64,000 bases of DNA from PGYR01 sp046290495 (lineage in GTDB: Bacteria > Bacteroidota > Ignavibacteria > Kapaibacteriales > UBA2268): the NCBI GenBank assembly GCA_046290495.1, contig JBKAGT010000006.1, positions 186,001 through 250,000 of the forward strand, in the 5' to 3' direction. This document shows positions 51,460 through 59,332 of the stretch, piece after piece. Positions within the stretch are counted from its first letter, which is position 1; each line of letters opens with the position of its first letter. The notes under the pieces are model-generated. The model had not been told where the DNA came from. It searched no databases and was given only the letters and a program-made list of their open reading frames with translations. The position numbers and the translations under genes are program-made.

Positions 51460-52057
51460 ATTAATGATTTTAATTTGTGTAATATTTTTATTTTTTAGTT
51501 GTAAAACTGAAAAAGAAAATACTAATATTCCCTTAGTAATATATAATAATCTAGGGGAAGATTTATATATTTTGTTAAATGTTTGGCTTGTATCAAATAT
51601 AAATAATCCTGAAATAATAAGTGATTTTACTTTAAGTAGAAATTTAGTTGTTAATAAGATTATTATTTCTAAAACAAAAATAGATTTTAATAATCAATTT
51701 CCACACCCTACTAATACAACTATCACATTGACACATAAAGAACCAGTTTTTTTAGAGTTTAATAAATCTGATTCTATAAATTTAAATTTAAAGATTAAAG
51801 AGAATATAAAGAATGTTGAAAATTATTCTGCTTATATCCAATTAATCTCATTTTCTAAAAAAGATATAGCAGCAAGAAAAATCGACTATTTATTATTTAG
51901 TAAGGAGACGTTAAGTCTTGATTTAACAGAATCAATGTTCCCTTTTGAAGATAATGAAATGCTTGATAGTATTAATAATTTCGGTTATTTTGATTCAATC
52001 AATATTATACCTATTGAATTTAAGTTAGTCAATGGAATTCTTGAGAGAGTTAATTAA
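51452..52057 (+). CDS. Unknown lipoprotein, candidate partner of the RHS tip
   Basis: The 201-residue protein has a lipobox ending FFSC followed by KTEKE, a basic-acidic stretch after the lipidated Cys, and a beta-rich domain (IPLVIYNNLGEDLYILLNV, FTLSRNLVVNKIIISK, VFLEFNKSDSINLNLKI). No family was recognised. The eight-base overlap with the RHS-tip gene argues for coupled translation and a functional link, such as immunity acting in the envelope. Immunity proteins as lipoproteins are expected when the target of the toxin lies outside the cytoplasm. This role is inference. Confidence 0.6.
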   Translation: MNKLMILICVIFLFFSCKTEKENTNIPLVIYNNLGEDLYILLNVWLVSNINNPEIISDFTLSRNLVVNKIIISKTKIDFNNQFPHPTNTTITLTHKEPVFLEFNKSDSINLNLKIKENIKNVENYSAYIQLISFSKKDIAARKIDYLLFSKETLSLDLTESMFPFEDNEMLDSINNFGYFDSINIIPIEFKLVNGILERVN

Positions 52058-52366
52058 AAATTTATTATTTCACAGAGTTATTATGAAGTTAATATAATTC
52101 TTATAATTTAAAATGATAGTCAGATTAAAGTTGAATTTGTAGAAAAAATATATAATAATTTAACTATAATAGGTTTTTAAATTTGACCTTCTTAAAATTT
52201 CAGATTTAAGTATTTAGGACTTAGTTGATATGAATATCAATAAGTTTAATGTTTATCAAAACTGATGTTTTGAATTAACTTCGGCTTTGGTCTATACTTG
52301 ATTAATATGGTAATTGAATGTATAATACAAAATGATTAGATTTAAACTTCATTTCGAAAACTATAA
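52058..52366. other. 309-bp AT-rich gap without recognisable features
   Basis: I see no gene, strong hairpin or repeat here. It presumably holds the end of the RHS-tip/lipoprotein transcript and the promoter of the following T9SS cargo gene. Confidence 0.4.
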
Positions 52367-55300
52367 ATGAAAAAGCTTACTTACATATTCCTACTCTTGG
52401 TTACTTGCAAAATTTATGCTGGTGAGCTATTTAATGATACACTTCCAATAGCAGGAAATGTTTATCATAACTGGTATTTCGGATACTCTACTGGTATAAC
52501 TTTTATGACTCCAGACGAAGAACCAGAGTATTGGGAATATGGGGGGAATTATTCTTTTTATTCTTCAGCTACTACTTTATCAGATAGATATGGTGATTGG
52601 TTGCTTCAATCTGAAGGACTTTATTTCTTTAATGACACTTATAGTATCATTGATAGTATAGATTTTAAACCTTCTGAGAATGGTATTATACATGGAACTT
52701 ATTCAAGACAAGGGAGTATATTAATTCCGCTGAAAAATGATAAAATATTACATATTTCGAACATTAGAAGGCAGGAGTATTTTAATCATGCTCCAATTAG
52801 AGATCTGCAGTATTCTATTTTAAATTATAATAAAACTACAAAGGAATTAGTTTTCGAAGAAAAATCAGTTTCACTAAAAGATGAAATAAGAGCTGATGCA
52901 GTTGCAGCAACTTATAGTGCAATTACGGATACATATTTTTTAATGCTATATGACCCGAGAGGCATGAACTATACTTTTGAATTTGATTTAAATGGTAATC
53001 TATTACGTTCATATGAGCAAGAGACCCCCTCAACAATAAGAAAAACCTATGGTGATATAAATTTCAATATCATGGGAGATATGGTTGCTTTTTGTTATTC
53101 AGAACACCATGGTGACAGAAGTGGCCTGGGTGAAGAAGAGTATTCAGAAGTTAATATTGCAAAGTTTGACCCTTTGACTTTAAAACTATCTGAAATAGAG
53201 ACTATTAGAGTAGATTCAGTTTCAGTAAAAAGCACAGAATTCTCGGCTAATTCTCAGTATTTATACTTTTTTGGCCATGACCAACATTTTGATAACAGAG
53301 GATGGGAAAAATTCTATCAATATGATATTAGAAACAAATCACTAAAACTTATACATAGAAAATTGACTGAAAGGAGTTCTGAATATTGGAATGGTAGTAC
53401 TGTAAGACCCTCTGTTGCAAACCCAATACAACTCTCTCTAGGCCCCAATAATAAAATATATCTAGCTAGGAATAGGGCCAATCACATGACAGTTATTAAT
53501 AATCCAACTAGCAAAGACAGCTATAATTATGAGTATAATGTAATTCCGTTTCCAAGAATTAACTCAAATAAAGCATTTTCAACAGGTAGTATACCTAACT
53601 TAATCACAGCCTCATTTGCAGATATATATGTGAAGACTTGTATCTCAATTTGTGAAGGAGAAGACTTTGAATTATTTGTAAAAACTCAGCTCCCAGATAC
53701 AACAGCAACTTATTCATGGACTGGTCCTAATAATTTCAGTTCTGATGAACAGTTCCCAACTTTTGAGAATGCAACTACTGACTTATCTGGAATATATGAA
53801 GTATCAGTAAGAACAGATACGGATGTCTACTATGCTGAAACAATGGTAAGTGTAAAAGAAGCACCTGCCCCTGAGATTAATGCTTATCCTTCTACTTTTG
53901 TATGTGAGGAAGGAGATATTACCCTATCTATAAATCAAGACTATGAAAGCTACTTATGGTCTAATGGAGACACTACAAAATCAATAGTAGTAGACTCTAG
54001 TGGAGTCTATGGATTAACTGTAACCCATAAAAATGGTTGTGAGTCCTATGCTGAGGTTAATGTGGGCTTTGGAAATGAATATGAATTACAAATATCTGGT
54101 GAGACAGAGAAATGTGAAGGAGAAGAAGTTACATTAACTTCTACAGAAGAGTTTTCCAAGTATACTTGGTCTAATGGAGATACAACAAGATCTATTACTG
54201 TTAGTGAACCCGATAGATACAGATTGACAGTGGAAACTAAAGAAGGTTGTATTCTCAGTAAAGAAATAGAAGTAAAAAATCATCCTACAGTTGTGGCAGA
54301 GCTTAACCCAACAGCTCAAACTATTTGCAGTGGAGATTCTACTCTACTAGAATCTAAATACCAGCAGAGCTATTACGCTTATTTGTGGAGTACAAACGAA
54401 ACAACAAGCTCTATATATGCAAAATCGTCTGGTTTGTATAAGCTATTTATTACGGACACAAGAACTGGATGTAATGACAGCACTGAAATAGAGATAAGGG
54501 TAGAAGATAGCTTAGAACCAACAATTACTGGAAAAGACATTTGCGATGGTGGAAGTGCAACACTAACAGCTATTCCAAATGATCCTTCATATACATATTT
54601 ATGGAGTACAAACGAAACCACACCTGAGATTGTCGTAGATGCCCCAGGCACTTATTCTGTAACAGTTAGTAAGGATGGGTGTATAGGGACAGCAGAATTT
54701 ACTGTGAATGAAAGTCCTCTACCTAATTTTGAGATAAATGGTGAAGAAATTCTGTGTGGAAACCCTGCTACATTAGAATGTGATACTGACTTCGAAGAAT
54801 ACCTTTGGTCAACTGATGAAACTAGTAAATCTATAGAGGTAACTCAAGCTGGCACATATTCGCTGACTGTAACAGATGAAAATGGCTGTGAAACAACAAA
54901 AGAGTTCACTGTAAACGAAAGTACATTATCCTTTGATTTGAATAGAAACATCTTCAACTATGGTAAGTTATACCTATCTGACATAGTTCGGGACTCAATA
55001 GAGTTCATTAACACTAGTGGTGCTGAGATTACAATTGAGCATAACAATCAGACAATTATTCTATCTGATAACCAAAGTTATATAATAAATGAAATTCTAA
55101 GAGTAGGCGAAGTTGGATCAATTGATAAAGTATTTGAAATTAGAATTATATCACCTTGTGATAGCACGATATCTATTCCAGTTTCAGCTGAGGTATATGC
55201 AAGACTTAAAATAAGTTCTGATAACCTAGAAGCAAAAATAGGTGAGTTTACGGACATAAAAATATATTCTGAATCGGATACAGAACTTAATATAGAAGAT

Positions 55301-55816
55301 ATTCAGTTTGAAGTAGAAATTGCTGATGTGTTTAAAACAGAAGATAGTAAGAGCTTTGTTTTAAGCTCACCAATATCAAAAGGAACCCAGATTGTACATG
55401 AAATGTCAGGAATGGTATTACTCTCAGATGATTTGGAATATGAGATAGGTATTAACCCAATAAATATGAATAATTCATTTGTAGAATTAGAAATACAACC
55501 AGGATTAATGATCATAGATTCAATTTGTGTATTTGATCTAAGGAAAATAGAATACCAACAACCTGTTGAGTTGAAAGTAACACCAAATCCAGCTAAGGAA
55601 GCCATTAACATAAGTGTCTTTGCAGAAACTGAAACACAGATTAAACTAGAACTCATCTCTTCAGAGGGAAAGCAGATTCACAATGATCACTGGACTCAAT
55701 CAACTTCTGAAATGACATTAAGTATTCCAACAGACAATATCCCTTCAGGAGTATACCAACTACGCTTGCAATCAAATGATAAGTTAATCACCAAGCAAGT
55801 GATTGTGGTGAGGTAG
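52367..55816 (+). CDS. T9SS-secreted protein with five tandem Ig-like domains
   Basis: The 1149-residue protein has a Sec signal peptide (cleavage near YAG). A roughly 400-residue N-terminal region with propeller-like sequence ends IYLARNRANHMTVINNP. An Ig/PKD-like domain (YSWTGPNNFSSDE) follows, then five Ig-like repeats of 65-72 residues sharing C-x(n)-YLWS(N/T)(G/N)(D/E)(T/E)T, an aliphatic strand, G-Y-L-V and a second Cys (about 505-850). Cys pairs in each repeat suggest disulfides. A further beta domain leads to the T9SS type A tail from TPNPAKEAI. Tandem Ig-like modules suggest a surface adhesin or cell-wall protein. An identical 17-bp segment in repeats three and four (54386-54402 and 54602-54618) points to recent internal duplication. 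Confidence 0.85.
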   Translation: MKKLTYIFLLLVTCKIYAGELFNDTLPIAGNVYHNWYFGYSTGITFMTPDEEPEYWEYGGNYSFYSSATTLSDRYGDWLLQSEGLYFFNDTYSIIDSIDFKPSENGIIHGTYSRQGSILIPLKNDKILHISNIRRQEYFNHAPIRDLQYSILNYNKTTKELVFEEKSVSLKDEIRADAVAATYSAITDTYFLMLYDPRGMNYTFEFDLNGNLLRSYEQETPSTIRKTYGDINFNIMGDMVAFCYSEHHGDRSGLGEEEYSEVNIAKFDPLTLKLSEIETIRVDSVSVKSTEFSANSQYLYFFGHDQHFDNRGWEKFYQYDIRNKSLKLIHRKLTERSSEYWNGSTVRPSVANPIQLSLGPNNKIYLARNRANHMTVINNPTSKDSYNYEYNVIPFPRINSNKAFSTGSIPNLITASFADIYVKTCISICEGEDFELFVKTQLPDTTATYSWTGPNNFSSDEQFPTFENATTDLSGIYEVSVRTDTDVYYAETMVSVKEAPAPEINAYPSTFVCEEGDITLSINQDYESYLWSNGDTTKSIVVDSSGVYGLTVTHKNGCESYAEVNVGFGNEYELQISGETEKCEGEEVTLTSTEEFSKYTWSNGDTTRSITVSEPDRYRLTVETKEGCILSKEIEVKNHPTVVAELNPTAQTICSGDSTLLESKYQQSYYAYLWSTNETTSSIYAKSSGLYKLFITDTRTGCNDSTEIEIRVEDSLEPTITGKDICDGGSATLTAIPNDPSYTYLWSTNETTPEIVVDAPGTYSVTVSKDGCIGTAEFTVNESPLPNFEINGEEILCGNPATLECDTDFEEYLWSTDETSKSIEVTQAGTYSLTVTDENGCETTKEFTVNESTLSFDLNRNIFNYGKLYLSDIVRDSIEFINTSGAEITIEHNNQTIILSDNQSYIINEILRVGEVGSIDKVFEIRIISPCDSTISIPVSAEVYARLKISSDNLEAKIGEFTDIKIYSESDTELNIEDIQFEVEIADVFKTEDSKSFVLSSPISKGTQIVHEMSGMVLLSDDLEYEIGINPINMNNSFVELEIQPGLMIIDSICVFDLRKIEYQQPVELKVTPNPAKEAINISVFAETETQIKLELISSEGKQIHNDHWTQSTSEMTLSIPTDNIPSGVYQLRLQSNDKLITKQVIVVR

Positions 55817-56060
55817 GGGTTATTTATTCCTAGACTCTTTAATTCGGCTGCGCTCAGCACAGGCACTAAGTAACCTCTGAGTGACGTTTGTTGTTATTCC
55901 AAGCGAAGCGTGTGATTCTATCTTATAAATACAGACAGCCACGTCCTTACAGTCCTCGCTGTGACAATCTAAGATTCCTCACTCTGAATAATTTCAGACA
56001 GCATCTTCTAAGTTGTACTATAGTTGTATGTCCATGTTACATTTTAATTTATAGGGATAG
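55817..56060. repeat. Degenerate dispersed repeat, GC-richer than surroundings
   Basis: No gene is convincing here. From about 55850 to 56010 the DNA has words such as CGGCTGCGCTCAGCACAGG, CCAAGCGAAGCG, ACGTCCTTACAG, CGCTGTGACAATCTAAGA and TTCCTCACT. They resemble, on the opposite strand, the widely dispersed intergenic repeats of the type GGAATCTTAGATTGTCACAGCG found in many bacterial genomes. The copy looks decayed. The identification is by pattern memory, not alignment. Confidence 0.45.
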
Positions 56061-56081
56061 CATAGGTTAGCTTAAAAACAA

Positions 56082-56110
56082 AGAAAACCTCCCAAAATGG
56101 GAGGTTTTCT
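56082..56110. terminator. Perfect 13-bp hairpin between convergent genes
   Basis: AGAAAACCTCCCA (56082-56094) is perfectly complementary to TGGGAGGTTTTCT (56098-56110), with a 3-nt loop. T-rich sequence flanks both sides, so it can terminate the lipoprotein gene to its right and transcripts from the left. Confidence 0.85.
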
Positions 56111-56132
56111 ATTTTATAAACTGAGGATAATA

Positions 56133-56762
56133 CTAGTTTAATTTATCTATAATCGTATTAGCAAGTGCTATTGCAGCTTTGTAATTTTCTTCATCCTTTC
56201 CTTCTCCGTATATACCAGGGTGTACTTGGAATATAAAGTTACCAGTTACAAATGTCACATAGCCACTGATATACTTTGATTTAGCTGGTTGCCAAGCTGC
56301 AGCTGCACCAAGATCATCAATAGTATGAAACTCTCCTTTGTAGCTGAAAGTAGCTTTTGTACCTTTGTGTTCTCCTTCTTGCTTTACTCCTTTTGTCAGG
56401 TAGTCTATGCCTATTTGATACTTCTTGATTGCTTCTTCTGTTGAGTTTAATGCATCACCATAAGTAACATAAATTGTCAAATTTGATTCAATATCGTCCA
56501 ATGAATATCTGCAACTGTGTTGCTCCCAATCATCTCTTTTCATTACTTCTTCACTAACAGGGTCACCGATATTATCTATTCCAAGTGCTTTCTTTATTTC
56601 CTCTTTTGTAAGTATTTCGCATACTGCTATATCCCCACTTGCACTGTTTTCATTAGATTCTTCTATTACTTCAGCTTTAGTGTCTGATTGCTCAGCTTCA
56701 CCCGAACAACTGATGATAGTTGCAAAGAAAAGTAATGCAATAGATATTTTGATAATATTCAT
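56133..56762 (-). CDS. Lipoprotein, DUF3558-like periplasmic domain
   Basis: The 209-residue protein has a lipobox ending IISC and an acidic linker to about residue 45, then an alpha/beta domain beginning ICEILTKEEIKKALGIDNIGDPVSEE and a second Cys in EQHSCRYSL that may pair with it. The CEILT-EEI-KALG start followed by C-x-Y resembles DUF3558-type lipoproteins, but the match is by pattern only. It sits at the 3' end of a minus-strand group of envelope genes, 35 bp from its neighbour, and ends at a strong hairpin. Confidence 0.7.
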   Translation of the reverse strand: MNIIKISIALLFFATIISCSGEAEQSDTKAEVIEESNENSASGDIAVCEILTKEEIKKALGIDNIGDPVSEEVMKRDDWEQHSCRYSLDDIESNLTIYVTYGDALNSTEEAIKKYQIGIDYLTKGVKQEGEHKGTKATFSYKGEFHTIDDLGAAAAWQPAKSKYISGYVTFVTGNFIFQVHPGIYGEGKDEENYKAAIALANTIIDKLN

Positions 56763-56797
56763 TTATTAACTCCTGTTGATAGTGATAAATAAGATTT

Positions 56798-57220
56798 TTA
56801 ATTCTCTTTATTTGATGTCTGCATTTGTTTAAACATTGTGAAATCGTGAGCTAAATCAATTAGATTAAGAACACAACCTCTAGTTAGCTCAAAGTATGTC
56901 TCATTCAGTCTTTTTACTAAGCTATCATCTTCTAAGTCTTGTGAAATTTCAGATAAGTTCGTTTTGAACATCTCTAAGTAATATTCAAATTCTTTCTTGA
57001 AATTAACAGCGGTTTCGTCGTTTGGGTCAATTTTGTTCAGCTTTTTTGAAAGCTTGAAGAAGGCTGCACCATTGAAAACTGCTTGTGTGAATGCCTCAAT
57101 ATGGTTAAATGTTGCAGAAAGCTCTACTAATAGTGAGAAGTCATTCTTTTTTAATAGTGATTTTTCTGTAAAACTCTCTACTGTTCCGACTACATTTTGT
57201 GTATCTTTTGATATTTCCAT
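56798..57220 (-). CDS. Unknown helical cytoplasmic protein, 140 residues
   Basis: The protein has no signal peptide or membrane segment and is predicted fully helical (KNDFSLLVELSATFNHIEAFTQAVFNGAAFFKLSKKLNKIDP, then LEDDSLVKRLNETYFELTR). No family was recognised. It starts one base after the preceding lipoprotein gene's stop, so it is part of the same operon despite being the only cytoplasmic member. An adaptor or regulatory role is possible but unsupported. Confidence 0.55.
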   Translation of the reverse strand: MEISKDTQNVVGTVESFTEKSLLKKNDFSLLVELSATFNHIEAFTQAVFNGAAFFKLSKKLNKIDPNDETAVNFKKEFEYYLEMFKTNLSEISQDLEDDSLVKRLNETYFELTRGCVLNLIDLAHDFTMFKQMQTSNKEN

Positions 57221-57221
57221 A

Positions 57222-57839
57222 TTAATACTTCAAGGTTGCTAATATTGATTTGAATATATTTTCTTGCTCTATCTCCGTGGGGTAAGACATACCTTTTATG
57301 TCTGTTGGTATTAGAGTGAACTCATAGTAATTATCTATGTCTGTCTTTAGGACTGCTGTCCTCGCAGTTAGTGCACCACCTGAGTTTGAATATGTGTAAC
57401 TACCAAATGTCAGATTTCCAGCTATAATCACACCATACTCTGATGTTAATTGGCACTTCCCATTAGTGGATGTTGCCTTTTGCTTATAGCTATATTCTGC
57501 TACACCTTTTAGCTTTTCATTTTTGTATTTTGTTTCTAAAGTATTTGACGGCAATATCCTTTTGAATACCGCAGTTAAGTTATAGTCCGGATTAGTAGCT
57601 ATAGCTATTGTTTCTGCTGAAACTTCATCATCCATATCAATAAAGAACCAACCTTCGGGGATAGATACTATCATATCGCCTGCTTGCGATCTGATTGTTT
57701 CCTCTTGCATAGGTACTATTGGCTTCGGACTTAGCTTTACTATTGCGTCCCTTTGTTCTTTACCATCTTTCTTTACTATTATACAGGAATTGAATCCTAC
57801 AATTAATAATACTATCGTGATTATTCTAATGTTCTTCAT
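57222..57839 (-). CDS. Unknown lipoprotein, 205 residues
   Basis: The protein has a lipobox ending FNSC and a region RSQAGDMIVSIPEGWFFIDMDDEVSAE, followed by beta-rich sequence (YNLTAVFKRILPSNTLETKY, YYEFTLIPTDIKGMSYP). The pattern MIVSIPEGW-F-D resembles small PsbP-like or stress-lipoprotein domains, but assignment is uncertain. It overlaps the DUF1684 gene by 14 bases and is spaced one base from the helical-protein gene. It therefore belongs to the operon that starts at 59185. Confidence 0.6.
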   Translation of the reverse strand: MKNIRIITIVLLIVGFNSCIIVKKDGKEQRDAIVKLSPKPIVPMQEETIRSQAGDMIVSIPEGWFFIDMDDEVSAETIAIATNPDYNLTAVFKRILPSNTLETKYKNEKLKGVAEYSYKQKATSTNGKCQLTSEYGVIIAGNLTFGSYTYSNSGGALTARTAVLKTDIDNYYEFTLIPTDIKGMSYPTEIEQENIFKSILATLKY

Positions 57840-58440
57840 TATCTGCCTTTTCGCCTGCTTCTATTTTTGTATTTAGTATATTTTCTTCTGGTACTATCGG
57901 ACAAGAGTATTTAGGATTGTAATAACAATAAGGATTGTAAGCTAGATTAAAATCTAATATATATTGCTTCTTATCTGTTCTTTCCAAATCTATATACCTT
58001 CCTGCTTCATAAGTTTCACTGCCATTAGTTTTATCATGGAATGGTACAAAAAAGCTTTCGGGGTGTTCTACATTTATATAAGCATTCAGAGTGTATTTTT
58101 CGTCGTCTAACTTAAACTGTAACTCACCATAACGTACCATTTTTCTTACATCACTCTGAGTAGTTAGCATCTCTAAAGTATCCTGATTGTCAAATTTCTC
58201 TAGGTATGCTTCTACTCTATACTTATCTTTTGGAGGATAGAATATAGGTTCAGATTTTTCTACCATATCTACTAGTGGAGAGTCTTGAGAGTTAAGGAAG
58301 AAGTCAACTACATCTGCACGGTATTCTTCTATTTGTTTAGTGTAATCACTACTTGCCTCTTCTTTTTTACAAGAAGTTAGCCCAAGTGCTGCAAGTAGCA
58401 AGACTATTATAATATTTTTATAATTCAAAGGAAATCCCAT
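57826..58440 (-). CDS. DUF1684 lipoprotein
   Basis: The 204-residue lipoprotein (lipobox ending LTSC, then KKEE) carries the DUF1684 signature: PIFYPPKDKYRVEAYL, FVPFHDKTNGSETYEAGRYIDLE, LDFNLAYNPYCYYNPKYSCPIVPEENILNTKIEAGEKADN. The family is widespread and its function is unknown. The conserved metal- or substrate-like residues (GRY-, DFN-AYNP-C, CP-PEN) are all present. It overlaps the outer-membrane protein gene upstream by 23 bases and the next lipoprotein by 14, so translation is coupled. Confidence 0.92.
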   Translation of the reverse strand: MGFPLNYKNIIIVLLLAALGLTSCKKEEASSDYTKQIEEYRADVVDFFLNSQDSPLVDMVEKSEPIFYPPKDKYRVEAYLEKFDNQDTLEMLTTQSDVRKMVRYGELQFKLDDEKYTLNAYINVEHPESFFVPFHDKTNGSETYEAGRYIDLERTDKKQYILDFNLAYNPYCYYNPKYSCPIVPEENILNTKIEAGEKADNEEH

Positions 58441-59185
58441 TTTTTAATTCTAAATCATACAATTTTATACTGCCAGGTGGTTCGCTGTCATATCTGTAAC
58501 TCATAGAGAAAACGAAACTAACAGATTGAGAAATTCTAAATTTTATATTTGTATCGTTCAAAACCCTATGGTCCGCTAATCTATTTACATCTACCTGAAA
58601 GTAAGTCACCGAATTTAACAAAAAATTTTCACTTGGTTTCCATAGTAGTGTCAAATAGTTAGTAGATCTTAGAATTTCAGTTACTACAGTCGGATTCTGA
58701 TTGATCTCCTCCATTTCATACATAGCACCTACGCCAAGGAATAAATCAAACTCTTGCGAAGAGTCGGCAACGAAATCATTGTTAAATATTGACCATCTCA
58801 TGCCAACGCCAGCCAAATTCCTGTCGCTAAGTAAAACAAACTCGTTGTATTCTTTTTGAACGAAAAGTTCTGGCTCAAAATGGTCGCTAAGTTCGTAAAT
58901 AAACCGTCCGTGTAGAAACCCTTTATTACTAATAACCTGTTCATTACCTTCTTTGTAAGCAATCTGACCAGCAACAAATGAGCGATACTTATCGCCGATA
59001 TAATCCATTCTCAAATTTGCTTCACCACTAATGAATTCTGAGTTACCTGCATTGAGACCAAAAAGCAAATCGACTTTAGTTCTAAATCCTTCATCCAAGC
59101 TGCTTTTACGAATAGCTTCAGTGTTTACTTGTGCAAAAGTAGCACTGGTAAATATAAAAGATAGTATAAGTATTATTCTTATCAA
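58418..59185 (-). CDS. Outer-membrane beta-barrel, DUF481-like
   Basis: The 255-residue protein has a signal peptide ending TFA before QVNTEA, again with Gln at the mature N-terminus. The rest is alternating beta-strand sequence ending in a strand (YDLELKNGISFEL) with terminal Leu, and includes the motif YEGD-like YKEGNEQVISNKGFLHGRFIYELSDHFEPELFVQKEYNEF typical of DUF481/YdiY-type barrels. It should be an outer-membrane protein. It is the first gene of a minus-strand operon followed by DUF1684, an unknown lipoprotein and a helical protein. Confidence 0.82.
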   Translation of the reverse strand: MIRIILILSFIFTSATFAQVNTEAIRKSSLDEGFRTKVDLLFGLNAGNSEFISGEANLRMDYIGDKYRSFVAGQIAYKEGNEQVISNKGFLHGRFIYELSDHFEPELFVQKEYNEFVLLSDRNLAGVGMRWSIFNNDFVADSSQEFDLFLGVGAMYEMEEINQNPTVVTEILRSTNYLTLLWKPSENFLLNSVTYFQVDVNRLADHRVLNDTNIKFRISQSVSFVFSMSYRYDSEPPGSIKLYDLELKNGISFEL

Positions 59186-59332
59186 AATTGGAGTAAATAA
59201 GGTGTTTTTAGTTCATTTTATAGTACAAAATTAAGGAATATTAGATTGAATATGAAGGATAGAAAAAACCAATCGAATATTTTTTGGCAAGCTACTTGCA
59301 CACTCAGATATACAAGATAAATTTTAACATTT

